A stretch of 64,000 bases of DNA from Myxococcus dinghuensis. GTDB taxonomy: Bacteria > Myxococcota > Myxococcia > Myxococcales > Myxococcaceae. The position numbers and the translations under genes are program-made. The stretch spans positions 372,001 to 436,000 of the forward strand of contig NZ_JAKCFB010000002.1 in NCBI RefSeq assembly GCF_024198235.1, in the 5' to 3' direction. Below are positions 26,896 through 35,926 of this stretch, piece by piece. The notes beneath the pieces were generated by a model that worked only from the letters and a program-made list of their open reading frames with translations, did not search any database and had not been told where the DNA came from. Each line of letters opens with the position of its first letter. The stretch's first letter is position 1.

Positions 26896-28451
26896 GTGCA
26901 GTTGCCCGCCGCGCTGCGCGCCTGCGCGACCGTCCGGGAGAAGTCCCCGCTGGCCTTCAGCACGGGCAGCTTCGTCTCGGAGGAGGGCTCGTCGGCCTCG
27001 CCCCAGACCTCCAGGCGCGGCAGGCTCTTCATCACGTAGTTGTACTCCTCGTGCATGTCGCGCACGCGCTTGACGACCTCCACCGAGCGGTCCACCAGGC
27101 GCTGGCCCTTGATGCCCCACCACAGATACCAGTTCTTGTGGCGCAGGTAGGCGTTGCGCACGTAGTCGAGCGTCTCCGGGTCCGCCAGCGTGTCCGGCTC
27201 CACGTAGAACGTGGGGATGAACATGTTGTGGTTCTCCGAGATGATGCCCGCCTTGATGGCCTGCCGCTGCAGCTTGGTCTTGCTCAGGATGCGGATGCCC
27301 AGGTTGGCGTAGATCTGCGCGGGCCGCAGGTACTTCTCCGTGAAGTCGATGGACTCGCGCAGCGCCTTGGGCGACTCCCCGGGGCCTCCCAGGAAGACGC
27401 AGTGGGTGTGCTCCAGCTTGCTCTTGGTGAACAGCTGGTCGATCTCCAGCACCCGGGCCATGTCGAAGCCCTTCATGAGCTGCTCGAGCGCCTCGTCGGT
27501 GAAGGCGTCCGTGCCCAGGTCCACGCGGATGCAGCCGGCGCGCTCCAGCAGGTCCACGAACTCGGGGGTTATCGCGTTGGGCGTGAGCTGGCAGTACCAG
27601 GGGACCTTGAGCTCCGCGCGAATCATCTCCGTGCAGACCTCCATGGCGTAGTCGAGCGGGTAGTTGAACGTCGCGTCGACGATCTCGAACTCCCGCACCT
27701 GGGGGTTGTCGCGCATCGCCCGCTTGATTTCGTCCACCACCTGCCGCGGCTCCTTGAAGCGGTTGCCGCGCCCCTCCGTCTTCTTGATGATGCAGTACGA
27801 GCAGTACATCTTGCAGCCGCGCTTGGTCTGCAGCGTCTCGATGGCGGGCTGGTAGTCGCGCGTCAGGTCGCTGGCGGCGGCCACCGTCTCCTCGAAGTAG
27901 CGCGGGTCGTAGATGCTGCGGTCGGGCTCCAGCCGCGTCACGTCCACCGTGCCGGAGGGTGGGTTGAGCGCGAGCTTGCCGTCCCGCATGTAGCAGAGGC
28001 CGGCGATCTGGCCCAGGTTCCCCAACCCCGTCTCCAGATAGGACGCGAGCTGGACGATGGCGTCCTCCCCCTCTCCCGCGATGCCGTAGTCCGGACGCGA
28101 GTACTCGAAGAAGGAGCGGGGCTCCACGGAGAAGCCACTGCCGCCAATCACCACCTTGGCGGACGTGTACTTGCGCACCGCCTGCACGATTTTGTGCGTC
28201 ATCGGCCCGAAGAAGATGGGGTCGATGAAGGTGAGGTTGTCGAGGTTGCGCACCGCGACGCCCACCAGGTCGTAGGGGGTCTGCTTGAGCTTCTCGCAGA
28301 CGGCCTTGAGCTCGCGCGACTCCCACAGGAGGTCGAGCACGTGGACCTCGTGCCCGGCCGCCTTGAGCGCGGCGCTGATGTACGCCATTCCAATGGGGAG
28401 CGCGGGCCGGGGCACGCGAATCTTGTTCGTGGAGATCAACAATACGCGCAT
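26892..28451 (-). CDS. Radical SAM enzyme with cobalamin-binding domain (class B)
   Basis: A 519-residue enzyme. The N-terminal 1-165 is a B12-binding Rossmann-like domain (LPIGMAYISAALKAAGHEV; GGSGFSVEPRSFFEY; GIAGEGEDA). The radical SAM domain has CKMYCSYC (Cys213, Cys217, Cys220) and the GG-region FLGGPGES. The usual DxHxxG of B12 base-off binding is not obvious. Class B members methylate unactivated carbons or do other SAM chemistry. GGAGGA precedes the ATG; 22 bp after the nitrilase-like gene. C-methylation of an aromatic or aliphatic carbon in the product is possible. Confidence 0.85.
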   Translation of the reverse strand: MRVLLISTNKIRVPRPALPIGMAYISAALKAAGHEVHVLDLLWESRELKAVCEKLKQTPYDLVGVAVRNLDNLTFIDPIFFGPMTHKIVQAVRKYTSAKVVIGGSGFSVEPRSFFEYSRPDYGIAGEGEDAIVQLASYLETGLGNLGQIAGLCYMRDGKLALNPPSGTVDVTRLEPDRSIYDPRYFEETVAAASDLTRDYQPAIETLQTKRGCKMYCSYCIIKKTEGRGNRFKEPRQVVDEIKRAMRDNPQVREFEIVDATFNYPLDYAMEVCTEMIRAELKVPWYCQLTPNAITPEFVDLLERAGCIRVDLGTDAFTDEALEQLMKGFDMARVLEIDQLFTKSKLEHTHCVFLGGPGESPKALRESIDFTEKYLRPAQIYANLGIRILSKTKLQRQAIKAGIISENHNMFIPTFYVEPDTLADPETLDYVRNAYLRHKNWYLWWGIKGQRLVDRSVEVVKRVRDMHEEYNYVMKSLPRLEVWGEADEPSSETKLPVLKASGDFSRTVAQARSAAGNCT

Positions 28452-28473
28452 GGGAGTCCTCCGCTCCGTGTCT

Positions 28474-29346
28474 TCAGCTTCCCAGGCGGGCCACCGCGGC
28501 GGCCCGCGTCTCCCGCCAGTACGTCCGGGGCTCGAGGTCCCCCAGCAACGAGCGCTCCTTGCGGTACTTGCGCAGCCGGCGCACGTCGAGCTCGACGGTC
28601 CGCAGGCCCTCGTCCCGCTCCATCACCAGCAGGTGCTCGTCCCCGTCGACGAAGTCGAACTTCTCCTGCTCCAGGAACAGCGGGTCCGCGAGCACCTCGC
28701 TGCCGCCCATGTAGCTGAAGCCGGCGAAGGTGTTGGACCCCAGGCCGGAGACGAAGAGCAGGTAGCTCTGCGACTCGATGACCCGCGCCGGCAACAACTG
28801 CCGGGTGACGTACGCGTACTGCTCCGGAATCAGCGCCGAGCAGACGATGATGTCCGCCCCCCGGCGGTACAGCTCGCGGGTGGCCTCCGGGAAGTTCACG
28901 TCGTAGCCCTGGAGCATCCCGATGCGGCCCACCGGCGTCTCGAAGACCTCGAAGGTGTCCCCCGTCGCCAGGTACTGCTTCTCCAATTCGAAGCAGTGGA
29001 CGCGGCGGTACTTGCCCAGCAGCTCCCCCGTCGGCCCGATGAGCACCGACGTGCTGTAGTGTGTCTCGCCGTCCTTCTCCAGGAGCCCCGCCACGAGGTG
29101 CACGCCGCCCTGCCGGGCCAGCTCGCCCAGGCGCGCCGTGCACTCGCCCGGAATCGTCACCGCGACCTCGGACACCTCGAGGATGTTCCCCGAGGTGAGG
29201 AACGCCTCCGGCAGGCAGACGAGCTGGGCGCCCTCCTCGATGGCCTGGAGGATGTAGCGCTCCGCCCGCTTCATGTTCCCGGCGCTGCGGCTCAGCTTGC
29301 ACTCGAGCTGGATGACCGCCGCCTTCACCGTCCCGACGGATTCCAT
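28474..29346 (-). CDS. Nitrilase-superfamily protein lacking catalytic Cys (copy A)
   Basis: A 290-residue carbon-nitrogen hydrolase fold. The Glu of the triad is kept (LPEAF, Glu47). The Lys position is Arg115 (GKYRRVHCF), and the nucleophile Cys is replaced by Gly147 in MLQGYDVNFPE. The surrounding pattern (FPE, RRGADIIV) is intact, so this is a folded protein rather than a decayed gene. It cannot do standard nitrilase/amidase chemistry. It lies 7 bp after the methyltransferase and 22 bp before the B12-type radical SAM gene. A binding, scaffold or non-hydrolytic role is inferred. Confidence 0.85.
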   Translation of the reverse strand: MESVGTVKAAVIQLECKLSRSAGNMKRAERYILQAIEEGAQLVCLPEAFLTSGNILEVSEVAVTIPGECTARLGELARQGGVHLVAGLLEKDGETHYSTSVLIGPTGELLGKYRRVHCFELEKQYLATGDTFEVFETPVGRIGMLQGYDVNFPEATRELYRRGADIIVCSALIPEQYAYVTRQLLPARVIESQSYLLFVSGLGSNTFAGFSYMGGSEVLADPLFLEQEKFDFVDGDEHLLVMERDEGLRTVELDVRRLRKYRKERSLLGDLEPRTYWRETRAAAVARLGS

Positions 29347-29353
29347 GGGCGGC

Positions 29354-30040
29354 TCACAGGTCGAGGGACCGGGAGGACACGATGAGCCCCAGGTCCTCCT
29401 CGTAGATGCGCCAGTCCGGGAGGCCCGCCTCGTTCAGCAGCTGCCGCACGTCCTCCGGCGAGTACGAGGCGCCCAGCGCCGTCATGAAGTCCCTGGCGCC
29501 GTCCTTGAGGAACTGGAGCACGAAGGTGATGTGCCCCTCGTCCGCCAGGCGGTTCATGTCCTCGATGAGGACGATGCCGTCGGGCTTGCAGATGCGCTGG
29601 CACTCCTTGAGCGTCTCCACGGGGCGCTTCCACATGTGCAGCGACGAGAAGGAGAACACGATGTCCGCGGACTGGTCCGCGAAGGGCAGCTTGTTGAGCT
29701 TGCCCAGCTCGAACTCCACGTTGGCGCGCGTGTTCGCCCAGACGGACAGGTTGAGGTTCTCCTCCGCCACCTCCAGGAGGTTGCGGTTCTCCTCGATGCC
29801 GGAGACGGCGATGCCCGGGTTCTTCCCGCCGATGTAGAGCGACAGCAGGCCCGTGTTGACGCCCACGTCGACGATGTCCGTCATCCCCGCCTTGACGAGC
29901 TCGAGGATGCGCTTGGCGGGCTTCTGGTAGGCCATCAGCGCGGACTTGCGCATGCTCAGGTCGTACTGCCGCACCCCGTTGATGTCCGAGAACGGCTGGG
30001 ACTCGGGAATGCGCTCACGCAGGTTGTACATGCTTTCCAT
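29354..30040 (-). CDS. SAM-dependent methyltransferase paired with HemN-like enzyme
   Basis: A 228-residue class I methyltransferase. Motif I is VDVGVNTGLLSLYIGG, the acidic end of strand two is GIEENRNLL, and motif post-I/IV lies in ADIVFSFSSLHMW. GAGAGGAG precedes the ATG at 30040; the HemN-like radical SAM gene ends 20 bp upstream. In CC-1065 synthesis a HemN-like enzyme (C10P) and a methyltransferase-fold protein (C10Q) act in series to build a cyclopropane. This adjacent pair has the same make-up. Whether it is orthologous to C10Q cannot be decided here. Confidence 0.85.
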   Translation of the reverse strand: MESMYNLRERIPESQPFSDINGVRQYDLSMRKSALMAYQKPAKRILELVKAGMTDIVDVGVNTGLLSLYIGGKNPGIAVSGIEENRNLLEVAEENLNLSVWANTRANVEFELGKLNKLPFADQSADIVFSFSSLHMWKRPVETLKECQRICKPDGIVLIEDMNRLADEGHITFVLQFLKDGARDFMTALGASYSPEDVRQLLNEAGLPDWRIYEEDLGLIVSSRSLDL

Positions 30041-30060
30041 GTCAGGCTCCTCTCCGGTCC

Positions 30061-31380
30061 TCAGCGGGCGGAGGCGTTCTTCAGGAACGGGGTGATGTCC
30101 GCTCCCAGGTGCTGCGGGAAGCGCTTGAACTCCTCCGAGTAGAAAGCCTTCGAGATGTTGTCGAGGAAGTACCAGCCCTTGGGCCCGGTCACCTCCAGGC
30201 CGTGCTCCGTCATGGTGACGAGGCCCTTCTCCTGGAGGTCTTCGATCTCCTTCTTGAACAGCGACGCGAAGTCCACGCCGTGCAGCTCCTTGAAGCGCTT
30301 GCGGTCCACGCGCGAGGCCTTCACGCCCAGCACCATGGCGCGGCGGATGGCCTCCTCCTTGGAGATGTGCTGCCCCATGGAGATGGGCAGGCGGCCGGAG
30401 TTCACGATGTCGATGTAGCGGTCGATGTTCGGCTCGTTGAAGTACCAGTGCTTGCGCAGGTGGCCCGTCGCCGTGGGGCCCAGCGGGATGATGGGGATGT
30501 CCTCGCTCCAGGACAGGTGGCCGTAGCGCGGCTGGAAGCCGGGCTTGGCGAAGCAGTCGCCGTAGTAGCCCGCGAAGCCGTTCGCGGAGAGCTTGCGCGC
30601 GGCGAACAGGAACATCTCGTCCACCATCTCCCTGGACGGCACGGGCGGCAGCTTGCGCCGCTTGGTGCTCACCTGCGCGAACTCCATGTACGTGTAGAAC
30701 GAGACGCAGGTGACGCCCAGCTCGATGGCCTTGTCGAGGCTGTACTCCCAGCTCTCCATCGTCTGGCCGTTGAGCCCGTGCATCAGGTCGATGTTCACGT
30801 TCTTGAAGCCCGCGTCCTGCACCAGCTTGATGGCGTCCATGATGAGCTGCGGGTCGCCGGGCCGGCCGATGTCCTCCAGCTCCTGCTTCACGAAGGTCTG
30901 CACGCCCAGGCTGATGCGGCGCACGCCCTTCTCCACCAGCGTGCGGGCCTTCTTCTCGTTGATGTCCACGGGCGTCGTCTCGATGGACAGCTCCACGTCC
31001 GGGCTCATGTTGAGCTCACCGAAGAGGTGGTCGAGCATCTCCGCCAGTTGCTTGGAGGAGAACGACGTCGGGGTGCCACCGCCGATGTAGCCCAGCGTGA
31101 TGAGGTGGTCCTTGATGTACGGCCGCCGGGCGTAGTTGGAGATCTCCAGCTTGAGCGCGTCGAGGAAGCGCTGCGTGATTCCGGAGTCCGTCTGGTGCTT
31201 GATGTACGGACAGGAGAAGCACAGGCGGTTGCAGAAGGGGATGTGCACGTAGACGCCCATGGGCGACTGCGTGAAGACATCCTCCTCGCGCACGGCCGCG
31301 TGCTTCGTCGGGTACTGGCGGACCCATTCGTTGTCCCGCTCCGGGTATTCCTTCCAGAAGGGAAGACTGTGCTTCGTCAT
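30061..31380 (-). CDS. HemN-like radical SAM enzyme
   Basis: A 439-residue radical SAM protein of the HemN/HemW family. The cluster motif is CNRLCFSC (Cys50, Cys54, Cys57) after the family-typical YVHIPFC. Then come GYIGGGTPTSF, the Glu-rich IETTP, GVRRISLGVQTF and NVNIDLMHGLNGQT, all HemN hallmarks. A C-terminal winged domain follows (about 340-430). It sits between an ABC ATPase gene (ATGA overlap) and a methyltransferase, far from heme genes, so a methylene-transfer or cyclopropanation role as in C10P/YtkT is more likely than coproporphyrinogen oxidation. Confidence 0.88.
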   Translation of the reverse strand: MTKHSLPFWKEYPERDNEWVRQYPTKHAAVREEDVFTQSPMGVYVHIPFCNRLCFSCPYIKHQTDSGITQRFLDALKLEISNYARRPYIKDHLITLGYIGGGTPTSFSSKQLAEMLDHLFGELNMSPDVELSIETTPVDINEKKARTLVEKGVRRISLGVQTFVKQELEDIGRPGDPQLIMDAIKLVQDAGFKNVNIDLMHGLNGQTMESWEYSLDKAIELGVTCVSFYTYMEFAQVSTKRRKLPPVPSREMVDEMFLFAARKLSANGFAGYYGDCFAKPGFQPRYGHLSWSEDIPIIPLGPTATGHLRKHWYFNEPNIDRYIDIVNSGRLPISMGQHISKEEAIRRAMVLGVKASRVDRKRFKELHGVDFASLFKKEIEDLQEKGLVTMTEHGLEVTGPKGWYFLDNISKAFYSEEFKRFPQHLGADITPFLKNASAR

Positions 31381-32375
31381 ATGAACTCCTTGGGTCCGAC
31401 TTCAGGGGTGTGGGGTGTTCGGGTCAGCTCTGCGACGATTTCGGCGAGGGTGGGTTCGTAGCGGCGGACGGAGTGGAGCCGGATGCGGTGCCTCGCCAGC
31501 ATCGCCACGGCCCGGGGGAGGGGGTCCGCGCCATCCTTGGCGCAGTACAGGCGCACGCGCTCCGGTCCGCGGTCCACGCGCAGGACGAAGTCCGCCGGCC
31601 CCTCGTCGTCGAAGAGCGCCCCCTGGACGCGCTCGGCGTCCAGGTCCGGGTCCTGGAGGCGCAGCTCCAGGCAGTGCTCGTCCGCCCGGGACGACGTGAG
31701 CGCGGCCACGGGGGCGAGGGCCACCTGCCGGCCCTCGCGGAGCACGAGCGCGTGCTCCGCCAGCGCGCGCACCTCCTCCAGGTGGTGCGTGGCCACCACC
31801 AGGCTCATCCCGCGGCCCTTCAGCTCCCGGATGAACGCCAGCAGCGTCTCGCGCGTCGGCGCGTCCAGGCCGCTCGTGGGCTCGTCCAGCACGAGCAGGT
31901 CCGGCGCATGGGCGATGGCGCAGACGATGTGGATCTTCCGCTGGTTGCCGCCGGACAGGCGGGTGGCGGGCTGGTCCTCATAGGCCTCCAGGCCCGCCAG
32001 GCGCACCAGGTCCGGGTAGCGCTCCGTGGGCACCCGCCGCATGCGCAGCTGGTGGCGCACGTAGTCGCCCACGGTGAGGTCGTCCGGCAGGCCCTTGAAC
32101 TGCTGGACGAAGCCCACGCGCGTGCCCAGCTTGTTGAGCCAGCGTCCGGACGACGTGCCGCAGACGACGACCTCGCCGCTGTCCGGCCGGGTCAGCCCCG
32201 CCAGGATGCGCAGCAGGGTGGACTTGCCCGCGCCGTTGGCCCCGATGAGGGCGAGCCCCTGCCCCCGCTCCACCCGGAAGCCGATGGCCTCCAGCCGGAA
32301 GGCGGGCCCCAGCACCTTGCCGAGCCCCTCCACGCGGAGCACCTCGGGCGTGTCAGCCGTGGACATGGCGCTCAT
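31377..32375 (-). CDS. ABC transporter ATP-binding protein
   Basis: A 332-residue ABC-2-type ATPase. Walker A GANGAGKST, signature LSGGNQRK, Walker B LLVLDEPTSGLD and switch His in ATHHLEEV are all present. An extra C-terminal domain (about 225-325) is typical of drug-exporter ATPases of the DrrA/CcmA kind. Overlaps the permease gene by ATGA and the radical SAM gene by ATGA. With the permease it should export the cluster product or an intermediate. Confidence 0.93.
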   Translation of the reverse strand: MSAMSTADTPEVLRVEGLGKVLGPAFRLEAIGFRVERGQGLALIGANGAGKSTLLRILAGLTRPDSGEVVVCGTSSGRWLNKLGTRVGFVQQFKGLPDDLTVGDYVRHQLRMRRVPTERYPDLVRLAGLEAYEDQPATRLSGGNQRKIHIVCAIAHAPDLLVLDEPTSGLDAPTRETLLAFIRELKGRGMSLVVATHHLEEVRALAEHALVLREGRQVALAPVAALTSSRADEHCLELRLQDPDLDAERVQGALFDDEGPADFVLRVDRGPERVRLYCAKDGADPLPRAVAMLARHRIRLHSVRRYEPTLAEIVAELTRTPHTPEVGPKEFI

Positions 32376-33151
32376 CCCTTCTGCACGCGGTGACGGAAGA
32401 CGGCCATGGCACCCACCACCGCGACGAGCGCGTACACGGCGGACAGCCACAGGCTGCCGTGGATGAAGCGGGAGGGCTGGCCCGTCATCGCGTCCCGCAG
32501 GACGTCGATGTTCACGGACAGGGGCAGCCGGGCGACGACGGGCCCCAGCCGGCCGAAGCTCTCCAGCGGGAAGAACACGCCGCAGAAGTACGTGAGCGGG
32601 ACGATGACCACGTTGGTGAGCAGCGAGAAGGACACCTCCGTGGTGAAGGTGGCCACCAGGATTCCCAGGCCCGCGAAGGCCAGGCTCTGGGTGAGCATCC
32701 CGTACGCGAGCAGCGGGTACGAGGCGACGTCCACGTCGAAGAGCGCCAGCGCCAGCGCCATGCTCACCACGAACTGCAGGGCGCACTTGAGGACCATGCC
32801 CACGAGCCGCCCCACCACGAAGCCCGCGAACGACAGGGGCGACAGGACGATGTCCTCGATGGTCCGCCGCTGCCGGTCCACGATGACGGCGTAGCCAATC
32901 GTGTACGTGCAACTGAACATGATGCCCACGCCGAGGATGCCCGGGAAGATGAAGGCGAAGTAGTTGTCGCCGCTCCCGGCGAAGCCCGGCATGCGCGCGG
33001 AGCCCAGCCCGAAGGAGAGGATCATCGACACCGACGTCAGGAGCGTGGCCACCACCACCAGGCGGTTGCGGAAGAACTGCACCAGGTCCATCCGCACCAG
33101 GTCCACCACGCCGCCCAGCCAGTCCCAGGCATTGGAGACGGCGGAGGTCAT
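32372..33151 (-). CDS. ABC-2 type transporter permease
   Basis: A 259-residue membrane protein with about six helices (VVVATLLTSVSMILSFGLG, FIFPGILGVGIMFSCTYTIGYAV, and later pairs). It carries the ABC-2 cytosolic loop VDRQRRTIEDIVLSPLS and VPLTYFCGVFFPLESF, typical of DrrB-like exporters. Its ATG overlaps the stop of nitrilase copy B, and its stop overlaps the ATPase start. A dimer with the ATPase would form the exporter for the cluster product. Confidence 0.92.
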   Translation of the reverse strand: MTSAVSNAWDWLGGVVDLVRMDLVQFFRNRLVVVATLLTSVSMILSFGLGSARMPGFAGSGDNYFAFIFPGILGVGIMFSCTYTIGYAVIVDRQRRTIEDIVLSPLSFAGFVVGRLVGMVLKCALQFVVSMALALALFDVDVASYPLLAYGMLTQSLAFAGLGILVATFTTEVSFSLLTNVVIVPLTYFCGVFFPLESFGRLGPVVARLPLSVNIDVLRDAMTGQPSRFIHGSLWLSAVYALVAVVGAMAVFRHRVQKG

Positions 33152-34005
33152 CTCGCACGCTCCAGGACGGGGTCCGGCTCGTCCATCCACAGCCGCTTGT
33201 AGTCCTCCAGCAGCGGCAGGTCCTTGCGCCGCTTGCGCAGCTCCCGCGCGAAGAGCGGCGCCTGGAGCACCTCCTCCCGCGTGCCCGCGCGCGCGAGCAC
33301 GTCCGGCGCGCCCTCCCCGTCCTCCGCGTCCACCGTCCCGTCGACGATGAGGCTGCGCCCCATGTACTCCATCATCGCCAGCCGGTTGGCCCCCAGGCCG
33401 CTGGCGAAGACGAAGCCACACGAGTTCTCCGCCGCGCGCGCCCGGCACAGGCTCTCCACCGCCAGCGCGTAGCGCGAGAAGAGGCTGGCCACGCAGACGA
33501 TGATGTCCGCGTCCTGGGCGAAGTAGCCGCGGCACGCCTCCGGGAAGCGCAGGTCGTAGCTGACGAGCAGCCCCAGCCGGCCCAGCTCCGTCTCGATGAC
33601 GTGCCCACCCTCCCCCCGCGAGATGAAGTCCCCCTCGCCCTCCCACACGCAGGCGCGGCGGTAGCTGCCCGCCAGCCGGCCGTCCTGCCCGATGACGACC
33701 GCGCTGTCGAAGATGTCCCGGCCCGCCGCCTCCAGGAGGCCCGCGCACACGACCAGCTTCAGCCGCTGGGCCTGCTCCTGGAGCGCCTCCACGATGTGCC
33801 CGTCCAGCGGCTCCGCCATGCGCTTGACGCTGGGGAAGTTGAGGCCGGTGGCGAAGGTGGCCGGGAGGCAGATGAGGTTGGCCCCCTGGCCAGCGGCGCC
33901 CTGGATGAGCTGGGTCGCCGTGGCGAGGTTCGTGTCCCGGTCGTCCTGGAGGACCTTGAACTGGATGACGGCGACGTTCGTCGCCCGCCCCTTGAACAGG
34001 CTCAT
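33148..34005 (-). CDS. Nitrilase-superfamily protein lacking the full catalytic triad (copy B)
   Basis: A 285-residue nitrilase fold in which all three catalytic residues are changed. Glu is Ala49 (CLPATFATG), Lys is Arg117 (GSYRRACVW), and Cys is Ser149 (LVSYDLRFPE). The flanking family motifs (YDLRFPEAC, DADIIV) are well kept, so the gene is under selection for something other than hydrolysis. The ATG overlaps the preceding methyltransferase stop, and its own stop overlaps the permease start. A substrate- or partner-binding role is inferred. Confidence 0.85.
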   Translation of the reverse strand: MSLFKGRATNVAVIQFKVLQDDRDTNLATATQLIQGAAGQGANLICLPATFATGLNFPSVKRMAEPLDGHIVEALQEQAQRLKLVVCAGLLEAAGRDIFDSAVVIGQDGRLAGSYRRACVWEGEGDFISRGEGGHVIETELGRLGLLVSYDLRFPEACRGYFAQDADIIVCVASLFSRYALAVESLCRARAAENSCGFVFASGLGANRLAMMEYMGRSLIVDGTVDAEDGEGAPDVLARAGTREEVLQAPLFARELRKRRKDLPLLEDYKRLWMDEPDPVLERAR

Positions 34006-34712
34006 GTGCCGGACCTCCGCCGCGTGGCCTGGGACACCAGCGCCAGGCCGTCCTCGCCCTCGCCGAAGCGCGTCACCGTCCACTCCCCCGCCCACTCGCG
34101 GATGATGACCTCGAAGGCGGCGGTGTGCGTGGGCAGGTTCGCGTCGTGGTAGATGATGGCCTGCGTGCACTCCTTCAGGAGCATGAAGGCGTTGATGGAG
34201 CTGCTCGTGCGGTGGTCCCCGTCCACGAAGGCGACGTCGTAGGTGCGCGTGGGCACGAAGACGGGCACGTCGACGGCGTTGGCCCCCGGGCGGGTGCTCT
34301 CGTCGGACAGGTGGCTCGTCGTCACCGAGAACGCCTGGTTGTTGCGGCTGCCGAAGTACGCGCGCGTCTTCGTCACGCGCTCACGGAAGGGAGACACCAT
34401 CACGTCGAAGATGGACTCGGTGTCCACCACCCCGTCCGACAGCCACGGGTCCACGCACTCCACCCGGGCGTCGGGCAGGCAGGACAGGAGCCACCGCGTG
34501 GAGACGCCGCAGTAGCTGCCCACCTCCAGCACCGTGTGGGGCGCCAACCAGCCCAGGAGCGATTCCAGGCGGGCCGCGTCCTGCTTCTTCAACGACGTCT
34601 GGAGTATCAGGCCGGCCGCGGAGGGGTAGCCCATCTGGAACTCCGTGGTCATCGATTTGAAGCGTCGCTTGCTCGCGAGCGTCGGCTCGAGCGCGGCGAT
34701 GGGTCCATGCAT
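34002..34712 (-). CDS. Class I SAM-dependent methyltransferase
   Basis: A 236-residue methyltransferase. Motif I is VLEVGSYCGVSTRWLL, the acidic residue is VECVDPW, and FVDGDH, with SSSINAF after it, is the pattern of the CmcI/Methyltransf_24-like group. These often carry out O-methylation in secondary metabolism. It starts 13 bp after the decarboxylase gene and overlaps nitrilase copy B by ATGA. Catechol O-methylation after the HpaB-type hydroxylase is a reasonable but untested idea. Confidence 0.83.
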   Translation of the reverse strand: MHGPIAALEPTLASKRRFKSMTTEFQMGYPSAAGLILQTSLKKQDAARLESLLGWLAPHTVLEVGSYCGVSTRWLLSCLPDARVECVDPWLSDGVVDTESIFDVMVSPFRERVTKTRAYFGSRNNQAFSVTTSHLSDESTRPGANAVDVPVFVPTRTYDVAFVDGDHRTSSSINAFMLLKECTQAIIYHDANLPTHTAAFEVIIREWAGEWTVTRFGEGEDGLALVSQATRRRSGT

Positions 34713-34725
34713 CGGAGTTCCCCTC

Positions 34726-35913
34726 TCAATCCGTCCCGCAGGAGACGAGGCCCAGTTCGGTCATCGCGCCGTCCAGCGCGTCGATGAACGCATCGACGAC
34801 CGGGCGGGTGACGTGGGCCGTGACCACGAGACGCAGGCAATTCGAGTAACGTTTGGACACCGAGATGATCCAATCCCAGCGCTCCAACAACTCCATCACC
34901 TGTACGGCAGCGGGCAGGTCGACGATGGCGATGTTCAGTTCAGGAGGGAGGAGCAGCGAGTAGCCGCGCGCGTTCAGCCGGTCGAGCAGGTAGCCCATGG
35001 TGTCGTAGTTGGTGCGCGTGGCCTCGACGAAGCCCTCCCACCCCAGGTGCTCGAGCACGGCGTAGGTGGCCAGCGCCGCGCCTCCGGGCCGGGTGCCCAG
35101 GAAGGTGCGGTGGGTGGGCGTGCGCGCGAAGAACGAGTCCAGGCTGATGAGGGATTGCAGCGCGGGGTCGCGGAAGAAGACGGCGCCCGCGGGCACGTTC
35201 ACCAGGCCGTACTTGTGCGGGTCCAGGGTGATGGAGGTGACGCCGGGCAGCGAGAAGTCGAAGCGCGGCAGCGGGTGGCCCAGCTCGCGGGCGAACGGGA
35301 TGATGAAGCCGCCGGTCGCCGCGTCGACGTGGAGGTAGAGGTCGCGCTCCAGGGCGAGCTGGCTCAACGCCTCGATGGGGTCCACCGACCCGAACTCGCT
35401 CGTCCCGGCCGTGCCGATGAGGGCGATGGTGCGCTCGTTGACGAGCGCCTCCGCGGCCTTCACGTCCATGCGCAGCCGCTTGTCCACCGGCGCGGTGCGC
35501 GGGGTGAGGCCGAGCAGGTCGAAGATCTTCTGGACGGAGTAGTGCACCGTCTCCGCGACGATGACCTCCGGGGGACCTGTGAGCCCGCCCCGGCGCTGGG
35601 TGGCGAGCTTGCGGGCCACGTACATCGCGAGCAGGTTGGCCTCCGTCCCGCCCGACACGAGGCTGCCCGCGCACGACTCCTTGCCGAGCAGCGTCCCCAT
35701 GAGCGCCACGGCGCGGCGCTCGATGTCGTGGGTGCCCCGGAAGATGCGCACGTCGCCCAGGTTGGTGTCGATACCGGCCTGGAAGGCCTCCACCGCCAGC
35801 GGGTGGGGCCGCGTGCAGATGGAGTTGAGCACCCGCGACCAGGGCACGTCCTTCTCGCGCAGCGACCGGATGGAGGAGAGCACCTCTTCCTTCGGCAGAC
35901 CCTTCCTTCTCAT
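34726..35913 (-). CDS. PLP-dependent decarboxylase (MfnA/tyrosine decarboxylase-like)
   Basis: A 395-residue fold-type I group II decarboxylase. The PLP Lys is Lys234 in TLDPHKYGLVNVPAG, the aspartate is in LYLHVDAATGG, and VHYSVQK holds the stacking His. The length and the DPHKYG segment are closest to the MfnA type (L-tyrosine or L-aspartate decarboxylase). ATG at 35913 was preferred to GTG at 35916 because AGGAGGT is then 5 bp away. Decarboxylation of tyrosine, DOPA or a derived amino acid would fit the HpaB-type enzyme in the same operon. Confidence 0.85.
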   Translation of the reverse strand: MRRKGLPKEEVLSSIRSLREKDVPWSRVLNSICTRPHPLAVEAFQAGIDTNLGDVRIFRGTHDIERRAVALMGTLLGKESCAGSLVSGGTEANLLAMYVARKLATQRRGGLTGPPEVIVAETVHYSVQKIFDLLGLTPRTAPVDKRLRMDVKAAEALVNERTIALIGTAGTSEFGSVDPIEALSQLALERDLYLHVDAATGGFIIPFARELGHPLPRFDFSLPGVTSITLDPHKYGLVNVPAGAVFFRDPALQSLISLDSFFARTPTHRTFLGTRPGGAALATYAVLEHLGWEGFVEATRTNYDTMGYLLDRLNARGYSLLLPPELNIAIVDLPAAVQVMELLERWDWIISVSKRYSNCLRLVVTAHVTRPVVDAFIDALDGAMTELGLVSCGTD

Positions 35914-35926
35914 CACGCACCTCCTC

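Noticed and set aside
30061-31380. Housekeeping coproporphyrinogen III dehydrogenase (hemN)
   Set aside because: The family is HemN-like, but it lies inside a biosynthetic operon with four-base overlaps, next to a methyltransferase and an exporter; no heme genes nearby.
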